Below are positions 63,768 to 64,000 of a DNA stretch of 64,000 nucleotides, in pieces. The notes under the pieces are model-generated. The model did no database searches and was not told where the DNA came from. It saw only the letters and a program-made list of their open reading frames with translations. The DNA comes from Pontibacter silvestris (GTDB lineage: Bacteria > Bacteroidota > Bacteroidia > Cytophagales > Hymenobacteraceae), in contig NZ_JAJJWI010000008.1 of NCBI RefSeq assembly GCF_020907275.1, positions 124,001 through 188,000 of the forward strand, written 5' to 3'. A program made the position numbers and the translations under genes. How positions within the stretch are numbered: the stretch's first letter is position 1; the number at the start of each line of letters is the position of its first letter.

Positions 63768-64000
63768 CTATAGTTCCACTTCTTCCATGTGTGGAGTAAG
63801 GAAGTGCATCACCACCCATGCCAGCAGATAAGCACAACCACAAATAGTAAAGATGACATTATAGCCACCTGTAAGGTTGCCGATGCTTTTATAATAATCC
63901 AGCAGGAACCCAATCAGCAGTGGGAAAAGTGTACCTCCCAAAGAACCAGCCATACTGCCTATACCCACTACTGAGCTAACAGCCCGCTTTGGAAACATGT
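63768..64000 (-). CDS. MFS transporter, hexuronate type, C-terminal fragment
   Basis: Only the last 76 or so residues lie in the window; the gene continues past 64000. They contain DMFPKRAVSSVVGIGSMAGS-like MFPKRAVSSVVGIGSMAG, then two membrane helices and the end FLTPHMEEVEL. The MFPKRAVxSVVGIG segment is typical of the ExuT/anion:cation symporter branch that carries glucuronate or galacturonate. It lies 48 bp before the GH115 gene on the same strand and probably imports the released uronic acid. Confidence 0.75.
   Translation of the reverse strand, partial: MFPKRAVSSVVGIGSMAGSLGGTLFPLLIGFLLDYYKSIGNLTGGYNVIFTICGCAYLLAWVVMHFLTPHMEEVEL

Noticed and set aside
1-64000. CRISPR array, insertion sequence or integrative element
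   Set aside because: No regularly spaced repeats, transposase or integrase genes were found on either strand.

Overview
The window looks like chromosomal DNA of a free-living member of the Bacteroidota, most likely Cytophagales near Hymenobacteraceae (Pontibacter-like). Support comes from Bacteroidota-type promoters (TTTG, about 19 bp, TAnnTTTG) before tRNA-Phe, glmS, a DUF4293 gene and others, from Bacteroidota families (DUF4293, DUF4270, DUF1573, a PorE-like OmpA lipoprotein, a long-form NusB, a bacterial GGGP synthase) and from moderate GC. The genus is inference. There are no phage genes, insertion sequences, CRISPR arrays or rRNA genes.

Layout. 0-7 kb: 3' end of hemA, an ArsR regulator, anmK, an MscS channel, a large AsmA-like protein and two tRNA-Val(UAC) genes in a 205-bp tandem duplication. 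7-12.3 kb: a minus-strand run nusB, ytxH-like, NAD-isocitrate dehydrogenase, DUF1573 lipoprotein, yajC, ybbR-like, coaE. 12.5-20 kb: a leucine-dehydrogenase-family protein lacking the catalytic lysine, two ABC exporter half-transporters whose motifs fit the two halves of one asymmetric heterodimer, XRE and TetR regulators, a GyrI-like protein and truA. 20-25.3 kb: an accessory stretch with DUF4293 and DUF4476 genes, then a decayed mosaic of outer-membrane beta-barrel genes and a lipoprotein carrying MABP-like repeats. It contains frameshifts, stray MABP C-terminal tails and a C9 homopolymer that puts the lipoprotein start out of frame. 25.5-33 kb: purM and a tripartite RND efflux operon. 33-41.8 kb: a frameshifted PAS histidine kinase, a PorE-like type IX secretion lipoprotein, two iron-sulphur proteins that probably act together, tRNA-Phe and a DnaJ-TPR protein. 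41.9-50 kb: membrane proteins with GGGP synthase, an AraC regulator, acyl-CoA dehydrogenase, and a minus run panC, panD, flippase-like, rfaE2, Zn peptidase. 49.8-58.7 kb: a GT5-like protein coupled to a DUF4270 lipoprotein, glmS, ridA, YihY, gltX and a TIGR00266 protein. 58.7-64 kb: a glucuronoxylan-type cluster (hexuronate-type MFS carrier, GH115, frameshifted SGNH acetylesterase).

How genes work together. Envelope themes dominate: peptidoglycan recycling and precursors (anmK, glmS), lipid and LPS precursors (GGGPS, rfaE2), secretion (yajC, PorE-like), efflux (RND, ABC pair) and polysaccharide use (GH115 cluster). Cofactor supply (panC, panD, coaE) is also present. At least five coding regions are broken by what look like single-base changes. 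Whether these are real decay, phase variation or sequence error is the main uncertainty of the annotation.
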